A stretch of 64,000 nt of DNA, taken from positions 21,151,714 to 21,215,713 of the forward strand of contig CM049320.1 in NCBI GenBank assembly GCA_026874595.1. The letters are read 5' to 3'. The notes below the pieces were generated by a model. The model saw only the letters and a program-made list of their open reading frames with translations, was not told the DNA's origin and ran no database searches. Below, piece after piece: positions 24,100-34,835 of the stretch (position 1 is the stretch's first letter; each line of letters opens with the position of its first letter). This stretch comes from Sipunculus nudus (taxonomy: Eukaryota; Annelida; Sipuncula; Golfingiida; Sipunculidae). The translations under genes and the position numbers were made by a program.

Positions 24100-24840
24100 A
24101 CGCGGGGTTGGTCGTCTACGCAGGGGTGGTCGTCTAAGTTGGGTGAGTCGTGTTAGGAGGGTACGTGGTCGCCTTTGCGGGGGTGGTCGTCTTAGAGGAG
24201 TAGTCGTCTTAGGAGGGTACATGGTCGCCTTGGGGGGGGGGGGGGGGTTGGTCGTCTTAGCTGGGTTAGTCGTCTTAGGAGGGTGCGTGGTCGTCTTAGC
24301 GGGGGTGGTCGTATTAGCTGGGTTAGTCGTCTTAGGAGGGTACGTGGTCGTCTTAGCGGGGTGGTCGTATTAGCTGGGTTAGTCGTCTTAGGAGGGTACG
24401 TGGTCGTCTGAGTGGTGTGGTAGTTTTAGCTGGGTTAGTCGTCTAAGGAGGGTACGTGGTCGTCTTAGAGGGGGCGGTCGTCTTAGCGGTGATAGTCGTC
24501 TTAGGAGGGTGCGTGGTCGTCTTAGCGGGGGTGGTCGTCTAAGAGGAGTAGTCGTCTTAGGAGGGTACATGGTCGCCTTGGGGGGGTTGGTCGTCTTAAC
24601 TGGGTTAGTCGTCTTAGGAGGGTGCGTGGTCGTCTTAGCGGGGGTGGTCGTCTTAGCTGGGTTAGTCGTCTAAGGAGGGTACGTGGTCGTCTTAGCGGGG
24701 TGGTCGTCTTAGCTGGGTTAGTCGTCTAAGGAGGGTACGTGGTCGTCTTAGCGGGGTTGGACGTCTTAGCTGGTTAAGTCGTTTTAAGTGGATACGTGGT
24801 CGTCTTAGCGGGGTTGGAAGTCAAAGCGGGCTGGTCGTAA
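24100..24840 (+). repeat. 19/57-bp GTCGTC minisatellite, block 2
   Basis: Longer version of block 1, with the same subunits and a 16-G tract at 24232-24247. The order of sub-variants (GCGGGG, GCTGGGTTA, GGAGGGTACGT) is largely periodic, with local expansions and contractions. Confidence 0.85.
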
Positions 24841-24858
24841 CCCCAAACTTAATTGTGC

Positions 24859-24862
<4 letters not shown>

Positions 24863-24930
<68 letters not shown>

Positions 24931-24943
24931 GTGTGTGTGTGTG
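24863..24943. repeat. (TA)n followed by (TG)n, second copy
   Basis: A TA run of more than 60 bases with one interruption, then a TG run. It is the equivalent of 23895-23983. Confidence 0.95.
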
Positions 24944-25066
24944 TATATATATATTGATTATGAATGTGATGTTAAATCAATATTCAACACCTTTTGGTAA
25001 TGTTTAATTACATTTGATCTGAACATGGAACATAATTATATAGAAAAACTTTCTGATAATTCCATA

Positions 25067-26214
25067 AGATCATTGAAGCAGTATCCTAAATGTTCTTATT
25101 ATGAAATGTATAATTGAAAGAATATTTAGGTAAATATGAAGAATCTAGAAATGGTAAACCAAATTTAATCTCGAAATTACTATGCCAAAAATTATGTTTA
25201 ATTCTCCGGATAAAGTGACCCCCCCCCCCCCCCCCCCGGCCTCATTCATGCGTATATTCTTATTCAAACAGCAACCACATGTAACAAATTTGGCCGAATG
25301 ATACAAAATCTGACGCCATCTAGCAGTGATATGGGTGGTTACATGCTATTATCCCTGGACCATTCGATTCGGGACTAGATTTATTTTAGGCCACAAAAAA
25401 TTGTATCGCTCTAAAGGTCAGGGAGAAAATATAGGGCGATAGGTTATATTTGGTTATATTTTTCTTTCTTTATTTATCGGTCGAGACAAAATAGAAAAAA
25501 AATAGAAAAATTTTCTCCAGTTAATGAAATGGATTATTTATTTACCACAAAGTTAGTCCATTTTCAACAAATAAGCAACTATTGCCAAAACTAAATGCAC
25601 GAGAAATAATTTTTTCATCCCTTTGCTTTAGGTGACATGGGGAAGCGGTGGACACAGTGTGCGTTGTATTGTATATTATACGGATATTTTAAAAAGGTGT
25701 CTACCATTAACAATACTTTTTGAACGCAACAGACTAGCACGGTATTTCGAAACTTTACATTACGGATATTTATCTTTAGATACTGCATGATATGTATTTC
25801 CTAACATGGCATTCCAAAATGTATTGCATTGTATAATTATATATAATAAATATATCTATAAACACCTACCCCGCTTCGGCCAAAATAAGCTCCCTGACCA
25901 AGCACCCCCCCCCCCCCCCGCCCCCACCCCCACCTCCCCCGCCGCACCTGTCCCCGCTTTCCTACTTGGTAAGGGTCCCTCATTCTTAGCTTGTGTGCTA
26001 TCTAAAGGACTCCCTATTTAAAAGTAAATAAAAGAACTAGCTATTTGAAAACATATGTACAGGATACCATGTGGACATCGCAATATTTGGTATAAAGATG
26101 ATAATTTTGCATGTTTATTAATGAATTATTATGTATATTTATGTATGTATATATATGACTAACTTATACATATTTTATCAATATTATTACTTGTAAGAAA
26201 CGAACGTTACCACG

Positions 26215-26246
<32 letters not shown>

Positions 26247-27050
26247 CTAATTGGTGGTTCGTACCTGTAACTGAAATGCAAAGAACTTTCCTTGGATGTC
26301 TGGGTTTACACGTCCCTTACAGCTTGTATTTCCTTAATTATTAAGTTGATTTAGTTGATTGATTAGGAGTTTTAACTCTGGAGAGATCCCCTTTTACCAA
26401 ACTAATTACAAAGCAATGAGTAATCAAAGATACGCCACTGTTATTAGTTCCAACAAGCATGTCAAGAACACGGGTGATGACGGCCAGTCCGTTCGTCACA
26501 ACGTTCCTTGAGAGCTAAATTGTTTAGGGTGTTGGTTTACCGAATGAGTGTTATAAATAAGGTCATGCGGGGAACAGGACCAAAAACAACTCAAGGCAAC
26601 ATGAAATGGGAGATGTCCGGAGACAAGGCGGGGATGCTGGGTGAAGGTTGTCATGGTAACAGAGTAAAGCAAAACATTGCCAACACACTAAAGACTTCAT
26701 CGGAATGCGGGTTTTTGATGGTTCTAAAAATAAAACACCGACGCCATCAGAGTTCCGTCGGAAACGAAAACGAAGCCGGTCAAAACGGATCTGAGGTCAG
26801 TTTGGCCACCAAGAGTCGCCATGAGGTAATCTCCAGAACAGCTTGCAACGTAAGCAACTGCCATCTAGCCTTTAACCCCCATGCTAGCAAATCTTAAAGT
26901 GTTTATTCAATACTTTCATATGCTCTAGCTGGTTCTAACGCCACATTAAACCTGAAGCTGCGTCTTGACAAATTCTTGGTACTACGAAAGCGATGGCGAT
27001 TTTACTAAACTTTTTTTAAATGTATGGTGCAAAATTGAAAATAACGTTTT
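25067..27050. other. Unique DNA with poly-C tracts and one GC-balanced island
   Basis: Poly-C runs lie at 25219-25237 (19 C) and 25905-25919 (15 C), and a (TA)n at about 26214-26241. The segment 26440-26900 is GC-balanced and repeat-free, with an open frame of 129 codons lacking any domain or conventional start. It also holds an RFX-type X-box. I read it as a candidate regulatory element, not a gene. Confidence 0.4.
26647..26660. promoter_or_regulatory. RFX X-box-like site 1
   Basis: GTTGTCATGGTAAC fits the imperfect-palindrome X-box bound by RFX factors (GTTGCCATGGYAAC type) with one difference. Closely related sites occur at 55948-55961 and 59941-59954. Confidence 0.35.
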
Positions 27051-27054
27051 AGCT

Positions 27055-28115
27055 CACTTTATCAATCTCAGCGTCCTGGAAAATATAAAAATGATGTTTC
27101 AGCCTTCCAGGTCAGTGTCCCAGGACAATGGATAACGTTATAGCTTATCAAATCAGTGTCATTGTCCCGAGCAAAGGATAGATTTATAGCTTGCTAGCTC
27201 AAAGTCCGTGTCCCGGGACAAAGGTTAACGCTATAGCTTCTACCTCAATGTAGGTGTCTTTGGACAAAGGATAACCTTAAAGCTTACTAGCTCAATGTCG
27301 GTGTCCCGGGGCAAAGGCTAAAGTTATAGCTTACTAGCTCAATGTCGTTGCCCCGGGACAAAGGATAACGTTATAGCTAACTAAGTCAGTGCAAGTGTCC
27401 CGGGACAAAGGATAACGTTATAGCTTACTAAGTCAGTGTCATTGTCCCGAGCAAAGGATAAATTTATAGCCTGCTAGCTTAAAGTCGGTGTCCTGGGACA
27501 AAGTTTAACGTTATAGCTTACTACCTTAATGTCGGTGTCATGGGACAAAGAATAACGTTAAAGCTTACTCGGTCAGTGCCAGTGTCCCGGGACAAGGGTT
27601 AACGTTATAGCCTACTAAGTCAGTGTCATTGTCCCGAGCAAAGGATAACATTATAGCTTACTAGCTCAATGTCGGTGACCCTGAACAAAGAATAACGTTA
27701 TAGGTAAATAGGTCAGTGTCAGTGTCCCGGGACAAAGGAAAACGTTATAGCTTACTAAGTCAGTGTCACTGTTCCAAGCAAATGATAACATTATAGCTTA
27801 TAAGCTCAGTGTCGGTATCACGGGACAAAGGATAACGTTATAGCTCACTTTATCAACCTCGGCGTCCTGGGAAATATAAAAAATTATCTTTCAGCCTTCC
27901 AGGTCAGTGTCCCGGGACAAAAGTTAACGTTATAGCTTATTAAGTCAGTGTCATTGTCCCGAGCAAAGAATAACATTACAGCTTACTAGCTCAATGTCGG
28001 TGTTCCGGGAAAAAGGATAACGTTATAGCTTACTAAGTAAATTTCAGTGTCCCGGGACAAAGGATAACATGGCTTAATAGGTCAGTGTCAGTGTCCCGGG
28101 AAATGAACACCATTG
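27055..28115 (+). repeat. 47-bp satellite with paired palindromes
   Basis: About 22 units spaced 46-47 bp apart. A typical unit reads GTGTCCCGGGACAAAGG, ATAACGTTATAGCTTACTA, GTCAGTGTC. The best-preserved units carry two perfect palindromes, TGTCCCGGGACA and ATAACGTTAT. Unit types recur in order (GTCCCGGGAC, GTCCCGAGC and others). A distinctive block with GGTCAGTGTCCC after TTTCAGCCTTCCA appears at 27056-27125 and again at 27845-27920, which suggests a higher-order repeat of about 790 bp. Confidence 0.85.
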
Positions 28116-30809
28116 TAATGTACCAGATAATTTTGACATTCTGGGCTTGTGGGTCCCATGAATCATTTTTTTGTGTTTGTAAAAAGTAAAAAGGACCAAA
28201 ACTGAAATTACAGAAACTGTTCACGGAGGGACCATTTTTTTTGCATGCCCTCCTAGGTAATAAAACATTTCTTTCCATTAAAAGAATCAATTTCTTGTTG
28301 TAAATCCAGGGTCAAACGCATCCCTTGCGAGTTTAGTTTGAGCCATCATTAGTTCTACAACACAAACAAGGAAAAACTGCAAGGCCAGCATAATCCGCGT
28401 GAAGCGTTCATCACTTGTGAACTCAGACCTTGGCGCGTTGATTTTATGTATTGATACAAGCGGCCCAGGAATACCGCACAGTTACCAAATCTTGTTTAAA
28501 TTAGAGTCTCTCAACTGTGACCTGTCATTTGCTGAGCAGCGAGAACGTGACACCCGTATTTAAAGGTCTATTTAAAGGTCAAAGATCACGAGATCCGACA
28601 GGTGGCCGTGATCTATCAACACGGTGGTCTATTTGCAAATTTTCTCCAGGTATCTCTATTTTTTATACCCTGCCCAGAGTCTAGTCAAGTGGATATGATA
28701 AATTTCTGCGGGCGTCCCGGGGTAATCCCCCGGATTGGCGGGGGAAGTACTCCATTGGATCTCGTTGAATAAATCACCCAGGACGCTCCCAACGGGACGG
28801 TCTCTTAGTTAAAACTGTGAATGCTGCCTGGGTCGGAAATGACACACGGCCGACTTGTATACTCTGAGTTAGACACTCTGTCTGCTAAGAATCAAGGATT
28901 TTTTTTGTTCTGCTTAATGTTACGGTTTGTGAAAGACAATTCGTTTAAAGGTTTAAACATTTTATCTTCATGGGTTTAGTGTTTAAATACTCTTGATTTA
29001 TTAAACATTGGAGTATTCGAAATGTCTGTCCTTCTAAGCCCATTTAATTAATAAAACACAACTTGGTTTTTTAATAAATTTTATATACTAGGTATAAATC
29101 TACTTGAAATCGACTAAATTTTTTTGGGATGTAGGCGTGGTCTAAAAAAGATTCCTTCCACTCTCAATGTCCCTTAGCCACCACACTCCTAACCATAAAA
29201 CACGCAGATGTATTCTCGTCTGGACGCTGTCCTTGAAGCAATATTGTGTTGCATCCCCACATCCGCAAACTCAACAGGTTTATTTCTCCCAATTTCTCTA
29301 AACTTCTCATGGGGCTGCCATTTTGGGACCACACTAAAACTTCTATGTCACAAGACTTCTGTCGAAATTATGGGTATATCACTAATATATATATAAACAG
29401 ATTAATAAATTTTACCCAAAAAAAAAAAATCCATCAGTTGTTCAGTTAGCTGCACTCATAGTCCCGAACCTGATGCCGAGGACCCAGACAACAGACCGCA
29501 TGGGGTTAAGGTTGATTTTGAGGCCGTCGGCGTCCAGTTTTTCCTAATAAACCCTACTCTCCCACGAATAAAAAAAAAACATTTTTTTTTTATTCAGAAG
29601 AATCTTTTTTTTTCTTAGAGTTTAGTAAATTTAGTAAATTAATTTGCAATTCATATGAATCAGGTAATTAGGTAGTATATTTTAAGGAAACAAGCGCCAT
29701 ACGTTGCAGACATATTGAACCTTCTGTTAACATCTGTTAAGGCTGAATAACAGCTGCTGTAGGTGATTTTGGTCAAATGTAGTTTTTTTTGTCCTGATAT
29801 GACCAGTAGTTCCTACGCCCAGGTTCCACAAAAGATTTACCACCTGCATTCGGTTTTTGGAATTTATTCCTAAGAAAATGTTGAATAAAAATAATCACAT
29901 GCCCCGCCAACATCAAACCCTCAGTCACGTGGATATTCACGTGTTTTCTCTAGCAACTCTCTTTTTGAGTCCATTTGAATAGAATCAACTATTGAATGTT
30001 ATATTCTAGTTTTATTTAATTTGAACTCAAATCATGCTCTGAGGTGAATGTAGTCCCTGGCCAGTCTAATCTACACTCGTAGGTGAAAGGGAGCTTTATT
30101 GCGGCGTGCGGATATAGCATCACCAAATATATATTAACACTAATGAGATATAATAGATGAAGACCATTTTAATTTGCACTCTTAATTCACAAACATATAT
30201 GTTTAGAGTTACTTTCACTCAAAGCCCCACGCTTCAATGTAAAGCCCCACGACTCGCCTTTTGTAGGCGATCTTTCTATGTATGTGTCATTTTGGTAACA
30301 TGACGTCAATGATTACAAAACAGCTGAGACAGATGAACATTATGGTAATTTAAATGATGAATAAACATATATGTTTCTTTTCTGAGAACCTTAACAAAAT
30401 GTGTACGATTATGCTGTATACTTATTTCTTAAAAGCATTAACTCAACTGTAACAGTCACCCGTGTTAATATGACCATGTCGTCTTAAGTGCTTACAATTA
30501 ATAATACCACTAGCAACAATATCTGAATATTATTGTTATGTGTCCTCCATTCAGAACCTTACAAATGTGGGATGGGCGCGAACTCAAAACATGTGTACAA
30601 ATGTAAATTGAGTGTTAATTAATATTAACGCTGACCAAACTGAAACGAACTCACCGGGCTAAGGAGGCGCGAACAATTCATATTGAGACTAGCAACGTTA
30701 TTTATCAGGAAATCGTTAAAGCTAATTGTAAGCATTAACAATGTCCATTTATTCTGCACCTCACGATGATGAACACTTGATGAATTCTAATTTTACTCAT
30801 GTTAATATC
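28116..30809. other. Unique DNA with possible regulatory islands, no gene recognised
   Basis: GC-balanced stretches at about 28380-28870 and 30640-30800 stand out from AT-rich surroundings. The first holds a direct-repeat nuclear-receptor-like site AGGTCAAAGATCA (28576-28588). The second has Sox-like ACAAT and homeodomain-like TAATT cores. A perfect CRE, TGACGTCA, is at 30301-30308. Function is inferred from motifs alone. Confidence 0.35.
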
Positions 30810-30819
30810 TATTTATTTA

Positions 30820-31244
30820 CCGGCTGCTGTAGTTCAGGGGTAGAGCACATGCAGCGCAGAAAGCCGGGAGATAGTGAGTTCGAATCTCAGCTGAGGCCTT
30901 GAGATTTTTTCATGGTCGGCCGCCACCCATGATGAGCGCTCTGCAGGCTTAATAGGGAGACTGTACCCTACCCTTGTGTTACACGCACAAACGAGTGCGG
31001 TTTTCGGGGGTTCCTCGGTGTGTTGATCCAGCAATGGGGATGACACACACCCAAGACCCGCGGGAGTGATACACCAAGCCTGGTTGACGCCAGAATGATC
31101 TCGGGTAACCCCCGTCACGTTGTCCGAAACCGGAATGGAATTCTGCAGATGCACATACTTAGTTAAGCAGTCATTAAAAAATGGAGGCGGTCCCCTCCAC
31201 ACAAAAAAAAATCCTTAATTAAAGAAAAAATAAAATAAAATATA
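30820..31244 (+). mobile_element. tRNA-derived SINE with target-site duplication
   Basis: Starts with a tRNA-like head: A box TAGTTCAGGGG (30830-30840) and B box GTTCGAATC (30878-30886). A body of roughly 300 bp without a long sense-strand frame follows, then an A-rich tail near 31202-31244. It is flanked by perfect 10-bp direct repeats TATTTATTTA at 30810-30819 and 31245-31254, the mark of LINE-driven insertion. A homologous, more diverged copy lies at 60832-61137 and shares the body and 3' phrases (TCTGCAGATG, ACTTAGTTAAGC). The minus-strand open frame across it is not a gene. Confidence 0.85.
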
Positions 31245-31254
31245 TATTTATTTA

Positions 31255-32207
31255 TATTTCTTTATTCAGGGTGGCTTATTCAGAATATACTGATCTTTAA
31301 CAAGGCCCTGATAGTAATTGAAATTTCAAACATAAACAAATAGCATGACAGTATTATATACCATACAAGTAAACATATATGTGTAGAACATTGTAACTAA
31401 ATATATCATACATTGTTAGTAACTGTACAAGTATGACTATTATTTAGAGGTTTTTTTTTCTAAAGCATGTTATTCAGATATTCGCAGGTGACCCATTCGG
31501 GTTATTAACCATGTTCACAACATTGTATGTGTGCATAGTTTTGTTAGTTTTTATTCACTCACTGGTATTCTAAAAGCATAAAATGATAACATGCACACCT
31601 TGTATAAATAAGTAAAAGTTCTATTGATATTATGTCAAGGGACCAGAGAGTATTGCTTAAGATCTTTTTTGAACTTATCTAAATTTTATTATCTGTCTTA
31701 CGTTAAGCTTCCGGGAACAAATCTCATCATTTCGGTCCTTGATAAATAAAAGATTTCCGCATCAGTTCAGTTCTCACTATAGGTAGTTTGACTTGACAAG
31801 AATTTCTCGTGTTATGAGAGAGCATTTCAGATCGGGTTTCTGATAATAAAGATAACCAGCTGCTTGGCCATTCAGGCGTTTATAAGCATTAAAATATTAG
31901 AAAGGTAAGATAGTCGTTGTGTGATGATTTGCCAGTTCAAGGCTGATATCAATGTTGAACTAGGTGTATTCATATCATATTCACAGAAATTATACGGGCA
32001 GCCCTTTTCTGGAATTTCTAGACAACGCTCATGTTAGTTTAGCTTTGATGGCCCATAATGATTTAACCATAATCAATATGGGGCTGCACGGTGGTCATAT
32101 AAATATGAACGAGTTCTTGTGAAGGTAAAACATTACTCAAACGCACAAGAGCGCTTAGTTTAGGTTTTAATGTAGAAGGTAGTTCATTAATATTTGCTCT
32201 CCACATA
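31255..32207. other. AT-rich unique DNA, nothing recognised
   Basis: No repeat, exon or RNA gene that I can support. Confidence 0.45.
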
Positions 32208-32490
32208 CACTCTAAGAAAAAAGGGTTCCAGGTAGAACCCAAAAGGGTTCTTCAGAGTGGACTGAGTGGGGAACCTTTTAAGGTTCCAGCTGGAACCCTA
32301 AAGACGGGGTTCTTTTTAGAACCTCCCGAAGGATTTTTTCTCGAACCTTATAGGTTCCATCTAGAACCTCTTCAGAGGTTCTGAGAGGAACCCTGCAAGG
32401 TTCTTCACGATGAACTGAGTGGAGAACCTTAAAAGGTTCTGGAAGGCGTGTGTAGGGTTCTTAATAGAACCTTCAACGCAGGTTTATTTT
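32208..32490. mobile_element. Palindromic GGTTCT/AGAACC MITE-like repeat, copy 2
   Basis: Left end ACACTCTAAGAAAAAAGGG is the reverse complement of the right end of copy 3 near 35530-35550, so this is the family's terminal inverted repeat. The inside is full of AGGTTCC, GGTTCTA and TAGAACC mirrors, and the phrase TTCTTCAGAGTGGACTGAGT recurs as its own variant. Confidence 0.7.
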
Positions 32491-33429
32491 AATAAACAGT
32501 ATAAGATGTCATATCATACGTTTATGGTAAATTAATCACACGTCATATGTCATTATTTAAAGGAAACATTTTAGATAGATGATATGAAAATGTATCTCAT
32601 AGAAAGTGATTAACTGCAAGGATCATAGCTGAAAAGTTATATTTATACGTGTGACTGTCCTGAAAATATAATAAATTCTTCCAATTGAAATAAAAACACG
32701 GTATTTTTTAGAAACACATCTTCTATTTAGTTGTAAAAATCAATTTGTGAAAAAAATTGCAGCGGCCAAAAAGCATTAGCATATGTGTGCACCTAAATAA
32801 ATATAAATATAATTTGGTTTTTGCGATACACAGTCATTTTCTCATAATTAATACTTATACATTCAGATCCCCTGGGAATCATTCAACGTAGAGTCTATGA
32901 TACACTGCAGGCAAATGTTGTGTTTTGACTAAATAAATTTCAGTTTCCTTGATATATACTAACACGGAAATTGCATACTTCGCACTGCCTGTCCTACCCG
33001 CACACACACACACACACAAAAGGCGTCAAGAATGAACATCCATGCTGACCCTATGTGTGCTGTTCCTTTTGGGTTTGATAGCTGGTGTTCATCAAGAATA
33101 CATTTCTGATTGTTTACGTAGGGTCCTCTTGTGTAGCAGATCTGTATTATAAATTTAATACTTCTCGGGTTTACAAAACAAAATATATAAAGTCGAGGCA
33201 GCATATAATCGACAAACAGCTGGTGATTCTAAGTGTCTTATACGATGTTTGTATGGCTAGTACAGCTGATACGCTTTAGTGTGTGTTTCAAACGTACATT
33301 TGTCCCTTGGGCAAATGTGTCTAATTCTTTCTATGTATAAAAATCTTCTAACCAAAACGATTTTTTGGGTACAATCGATGCCCTGTGTGATCAACGATTA
33401 ACTCCAAAACATCGAGACGGTCGAAATAA
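32491..33429. other. AT-rich DNA downstream of the gene candidate
   Basis: If the minus-strand gene at 33430 is real, its 3' UTR lies here. The only polyadenylation-like signal I see close by on the minus strand is ATTAAA at 33154-33159, a common variant. A short (CA)n is at about 33000-33018. Confidence 0.35.
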
Positions 33430-33507
33430 TCAGTGTTCCGTGTCAACATATCCATTGATTGCGTGATGCGTCCTGGGTATGGAGCGGTTACGGGACATAG
33501 GCTCAAT
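33430..33507 (-). CDS. Candidate terminal exon with stop, tyrosine-motif tail
   Basis: Minus-strand segment after a very good acceptor (ATCTCATCTCTTATTTTCCAG). It starts in phase 0 and encodes 25 residues before TGA: IEPMSRNRSIPRTHHAIN then GYVDTEH. Joined to the exon at 34073-34158, whose outgoing phase is also 0, it continues the same frame and finishes it with a stop; the intron would be 565 bp. The C-terminal tyrosine in a GYVDTE context resembles phosphotyrosine sites in receptor tails. I do not recognise the protein. The chain could still be a non-coding transcript or chance. Confidence 0.42.
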   Translation of the reverse strand: MEPMSRNRSIPRTHHAINGYVDTEH

Positions 33508-33694
33508 CTGGAAAATAAGAGATGAGATACACAAATAAAATGATAAATAAATATTTACACGTGTATATATACCGTTAATTCCTGTCACACAATTGCTCTC
33601 ACCTAAACACAGTATGCAAACAGTTTGGGTATCTTACCACTAGTTGTTGAGAGTTCATTCAAATACGTTTCTCTTTTGGAATTCGGTAATTCCA

Positions 33695-33747
<53 letters not shown>

Positions 33748-34072
33748 AGGAATCATATTGGGAATGTTAATGTTGACAACCTTCTAAATTTTGTGATTTT
33801 TTCCGAAACAGCATTAACACGTTAAATATTAGAAACATAATATACGTTTATTTTTACAACGGTGTATCAACATATAGAATACGTAATTTTCCTTATTAAC
33901 CTCATAATATTTTTTAGCTTTGTTTCGAATTATTTGTAGCCTTCTTTTAATTATGTGGTTAACATAGACATGGTTGACACAACAAAATATCGTTTTTTTC
34001 TACTTTGTGATACACAATTCCATGTGCATTATTAACACGTGTTATGATTTAGAAATTTCTGGGATAACCTAC

Positions 34073-34158
34073 CATGTTATAATCGCCAGCCCCCGTTACA
34101 ACAATCCTCTCTTCTTTTTCATTAGCTTTCTCGCTGGCCAGGCAGATGTATCTGGTTC
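34073..34158 (-). CDS. Candidate coding exon A, 86 nt (intact copy)
   Basis: Minus-strand exon between acceptor ATCCATTCTTTTTCTTTGTAG and donor ATG then GTAGGT. Entering with one base from the upstream exon, the frame is open: TRYICLASEKANEKEERI then VVTGAGDYNM. It leaves in phase 0, as the terminal exon at 33430-33507 needs. YICL and YNMI are YxxL/I motifs of the kind found in immune-type and sorting tails. There is no transmembrane helix here, so this would be cytoplasmic if the protein is a receptor. Homology to any named family is unproven. Confidence 0.42.
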
Positions 34159-34516
34159 CTACAAAGAAAAAGAATGGATGGTGACTTTAGTATATTCTAC
34201 ACTTTGTAAAATTAATTAAAGAACGTCTTCAGTGAATGTGTAATAAAGCGTGACCACACCTAAAGAGACTCAGGTGAAAGTTTCCAAAACATAATATAAA
34301 CATAATACAAATAGTGTGTATATTTGTTTACAACGATATTTTAACATATAGTAAGTAACCTGATCTAATTCACTTAAATGTGTTTGTAGGTTCCTTATAA
34401 TCAGATGTAAATACAGACATTACAAACTTAGATTTTCTACTTTGTGATAAACAATTCCATGTGCATTATTAACACGTGACACGTTACAATTTAGGAATAA
34501 CTCTGAAATAACTTAC

Positions 34517-34603
34517 CTTGTTATTATCATCAGCCTTTTCAAATGAAAATCCTTTCTCCTCTTTCATTCGCACTATAGCTATCCAGGCAGATGTATCTGG
34601 TCA
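34517..34603 (-). pseudogene. Duplicated exon copy B, 87 nt, probably decayed
   Basis: Tandem copy of exon A with a strong acceptor (CTATTCTTTCTCTTTGCAG) and a better donor (AACAAG then GTAAGT). In the frame used by exon A it begins TRYICLDSYSANERGERIF and soon reaches a TGA; it is one base longer than A. It could be a dead duplicate. It could also be an alternative last exon giving a shorter tail. In another frame it is open after a leading TGA, so the coding status is ambiguous. Confidence 0.4.
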
Positions 34604-34835
34604 CTGCAAAGAGAAAGAATAGATAGGCGACCTTTGTAAAATCTACTCTCGTTAAAGCAATTAGGCAATATAACACCACATTAATTAGAGAACACCTCCA
34701 GTGAATGTGTAATTAAGCCTTACCAAACATTGGGAGAGGCTGTTTGGTTCCTTAGGCCCCTTTGTTGAACACCCCAATTAACCAGTTTTCAAAACAGCGC
34801 TCCATTCAGTCCCATACACTGGTTATGCTAAAAAC

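Larger units (their letters stand above)
23470..25066 (+). repeat. Large tandem duplication with nested minisatellite
   Basis: Two units: about 23476-24099 and 24100-25066. Each runs from a CGCGGGGTTGGTCGTCTACG start through a GTCGTC-rich minisatellite, a poly-G tract, an AACTTAATTGTG phrase, (TA)n, (TG)n, and then a unique tail with ATTGATTATGAATGTGATGT and GAACATGGAACATAATTA. The second unit has a longer minisatellite. The tails are nearly identical, so the duplication is recent or homogenised. Confidence 0.85.
33835..34735 (-). repeat. Tandem duplication of ~445 bp carrying an exon
   Basis: 33835-34260 and about 34280-34735 are copies offset by 445 bp. Shared phrases include TCTACTTTGTGATA, ACAATTCCATGTGCATTATT, AACACGTG, CCAGGCAGATGTATCTGG and CAGTGAATGTGTAAT. 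Both copies keep minus-strand acceptor and donor sites around the matching segment, so the duplicated unit contains an exon plus flanking intron. Confidence 0.8.

Noticed and set aside
23305-24373. Long Arg/Val/Gly-rich open frames, up to about 248 codons, on the plus strand
   Set aside because: They lie within the 19/57-bp minisatellite. A 57-bp period keeps frames open on both strands, and the frames end in TA-repeat Ile-Tyr runs. No domain or splice context.
24300-24780. GGGTTAG-containing repeats suggested telomere-like sequence
   Set aside because: GGGTTAG occurs only once per 57-bp unit inside a GTCGTC minisatellite; there is no contiguous TTAGGG array.
26508-26897. 129-codon plus-strand frame
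   Set aside because: Starts without an ATG and has no domain. The GC-balanced segment is better explained as a possible regulatory island. Conservation data could change this.
27055-28115. Regular ~47-bp spacing suggested a CRISPR array
   Set aside because: The whole unit repeats, with no unique spacers between constant repeats, and the context is eukaryotic. It is a satellite.
30834-31202. 122-codon minus-strand frame
   Set aside because: Covers the SINE body on the antisense strand; the related SINE copy does not conserve it.
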